Shown piece by piece: positions 63,946 through 64,000 of a stretch of DNA of 64,000 bases. The DNA lies in the NCBI RefSeq assembly GCF_023053635.1, contig NC_086172.1, positions 21,915,501 through 21,979,500 on the forward strand, in the 5' to 3' direction. The notes under the pieces were generated by a model. It saw only the letters and a list, made by a program, of their open reading frames with translations, had not been told where the DNA came from and did not search any database. How positions within the stretch are numbered: position 1 is the stretch's first letter; every line of letters starts with the position of its first letter. The position numbers and the translations under genes were made by a program. The DNA is from Elgaria multicarinata webbii (taxonomy: Eukaryota > Chordata > Lepidosauria > Squamata > Anguidae).

Positions 63946-64000
63946 CAAGAAACAGCTTTTGAGAATGGAGAGAGGAAATGACCATAGAAGTAACACTGTG

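Noticed and set aside
57066-64000. Search for the upstream CCNYL1 exon(s)
   Set aside because: No match to HLQHISDREMPE or to an MGN-starting CpG-rich exon on the minus strand; they probably lie beyond the window.

Overview
The window looks like nuclear DNA from a squamate reptile (lizard or snake). There are two vertebrate host genes with introns or CpG-island structure, CR1 LINE ends carrying the typical TTCTATGA-type 3' end, several other non-LTR retrotransposon tails, tRNA-derived SINEs of the kind common in squamates, hAT-type DNA elements with 8-bp target duplications, and at least a dozen copies of a palindromic MITE built around AACTCCCATCATCC. The group assignment is an inference from repeat content; the species cannot be told.

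Layout. 1-17.4 kb is intergenic and repeat-rich (LINE tails, SINEs, a GC-rich hAT element at 5.9-6.4 kb, a dimeric MITE at 13.9-14.2 kb). 17.4-20.4 kb is a CpG island containing FZD5, a frizzled Wnt receptor with its whole coding sequence in one exon (18686-20413, + strand, 575 aa). 20.4 to about 27.1 kb is probably its long 3' UTR, loaded with insertions, including a ~780-bp foldback. 27-37 kb is the space between two convergent genes and holds one unexplained candidate coding exon pair on the minus strand (about 32.1-32.7 kb). 37.1-55.1 kb holds nine coding exons of CCNYL1 (cyclin Y-like 1, minus strand), whose splice sites and phases join into an uninterrupted 287-codon reading frame lacking only the N-terminal exon(s). 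55.1-64 kb is the upstream CCNYL1 intron, with a 1.9-kb CR1 copy and an older LINE split by a MITE.

The two genes lie tail to tail, the arrangement recalled for human 2q33.3 (CCNYL1-FZD5). Both act at the Wnt receptor: FZD5 is a Wnt receptor, and cyclin Y family proteins recruit CDK14/CDK16 to the membrane, where LRP6 is phosphorylated. No CRISPR arrays, operons, rRNA or functional tRNA genes were seen, and no LTR or envelope-bearing element was recognised.
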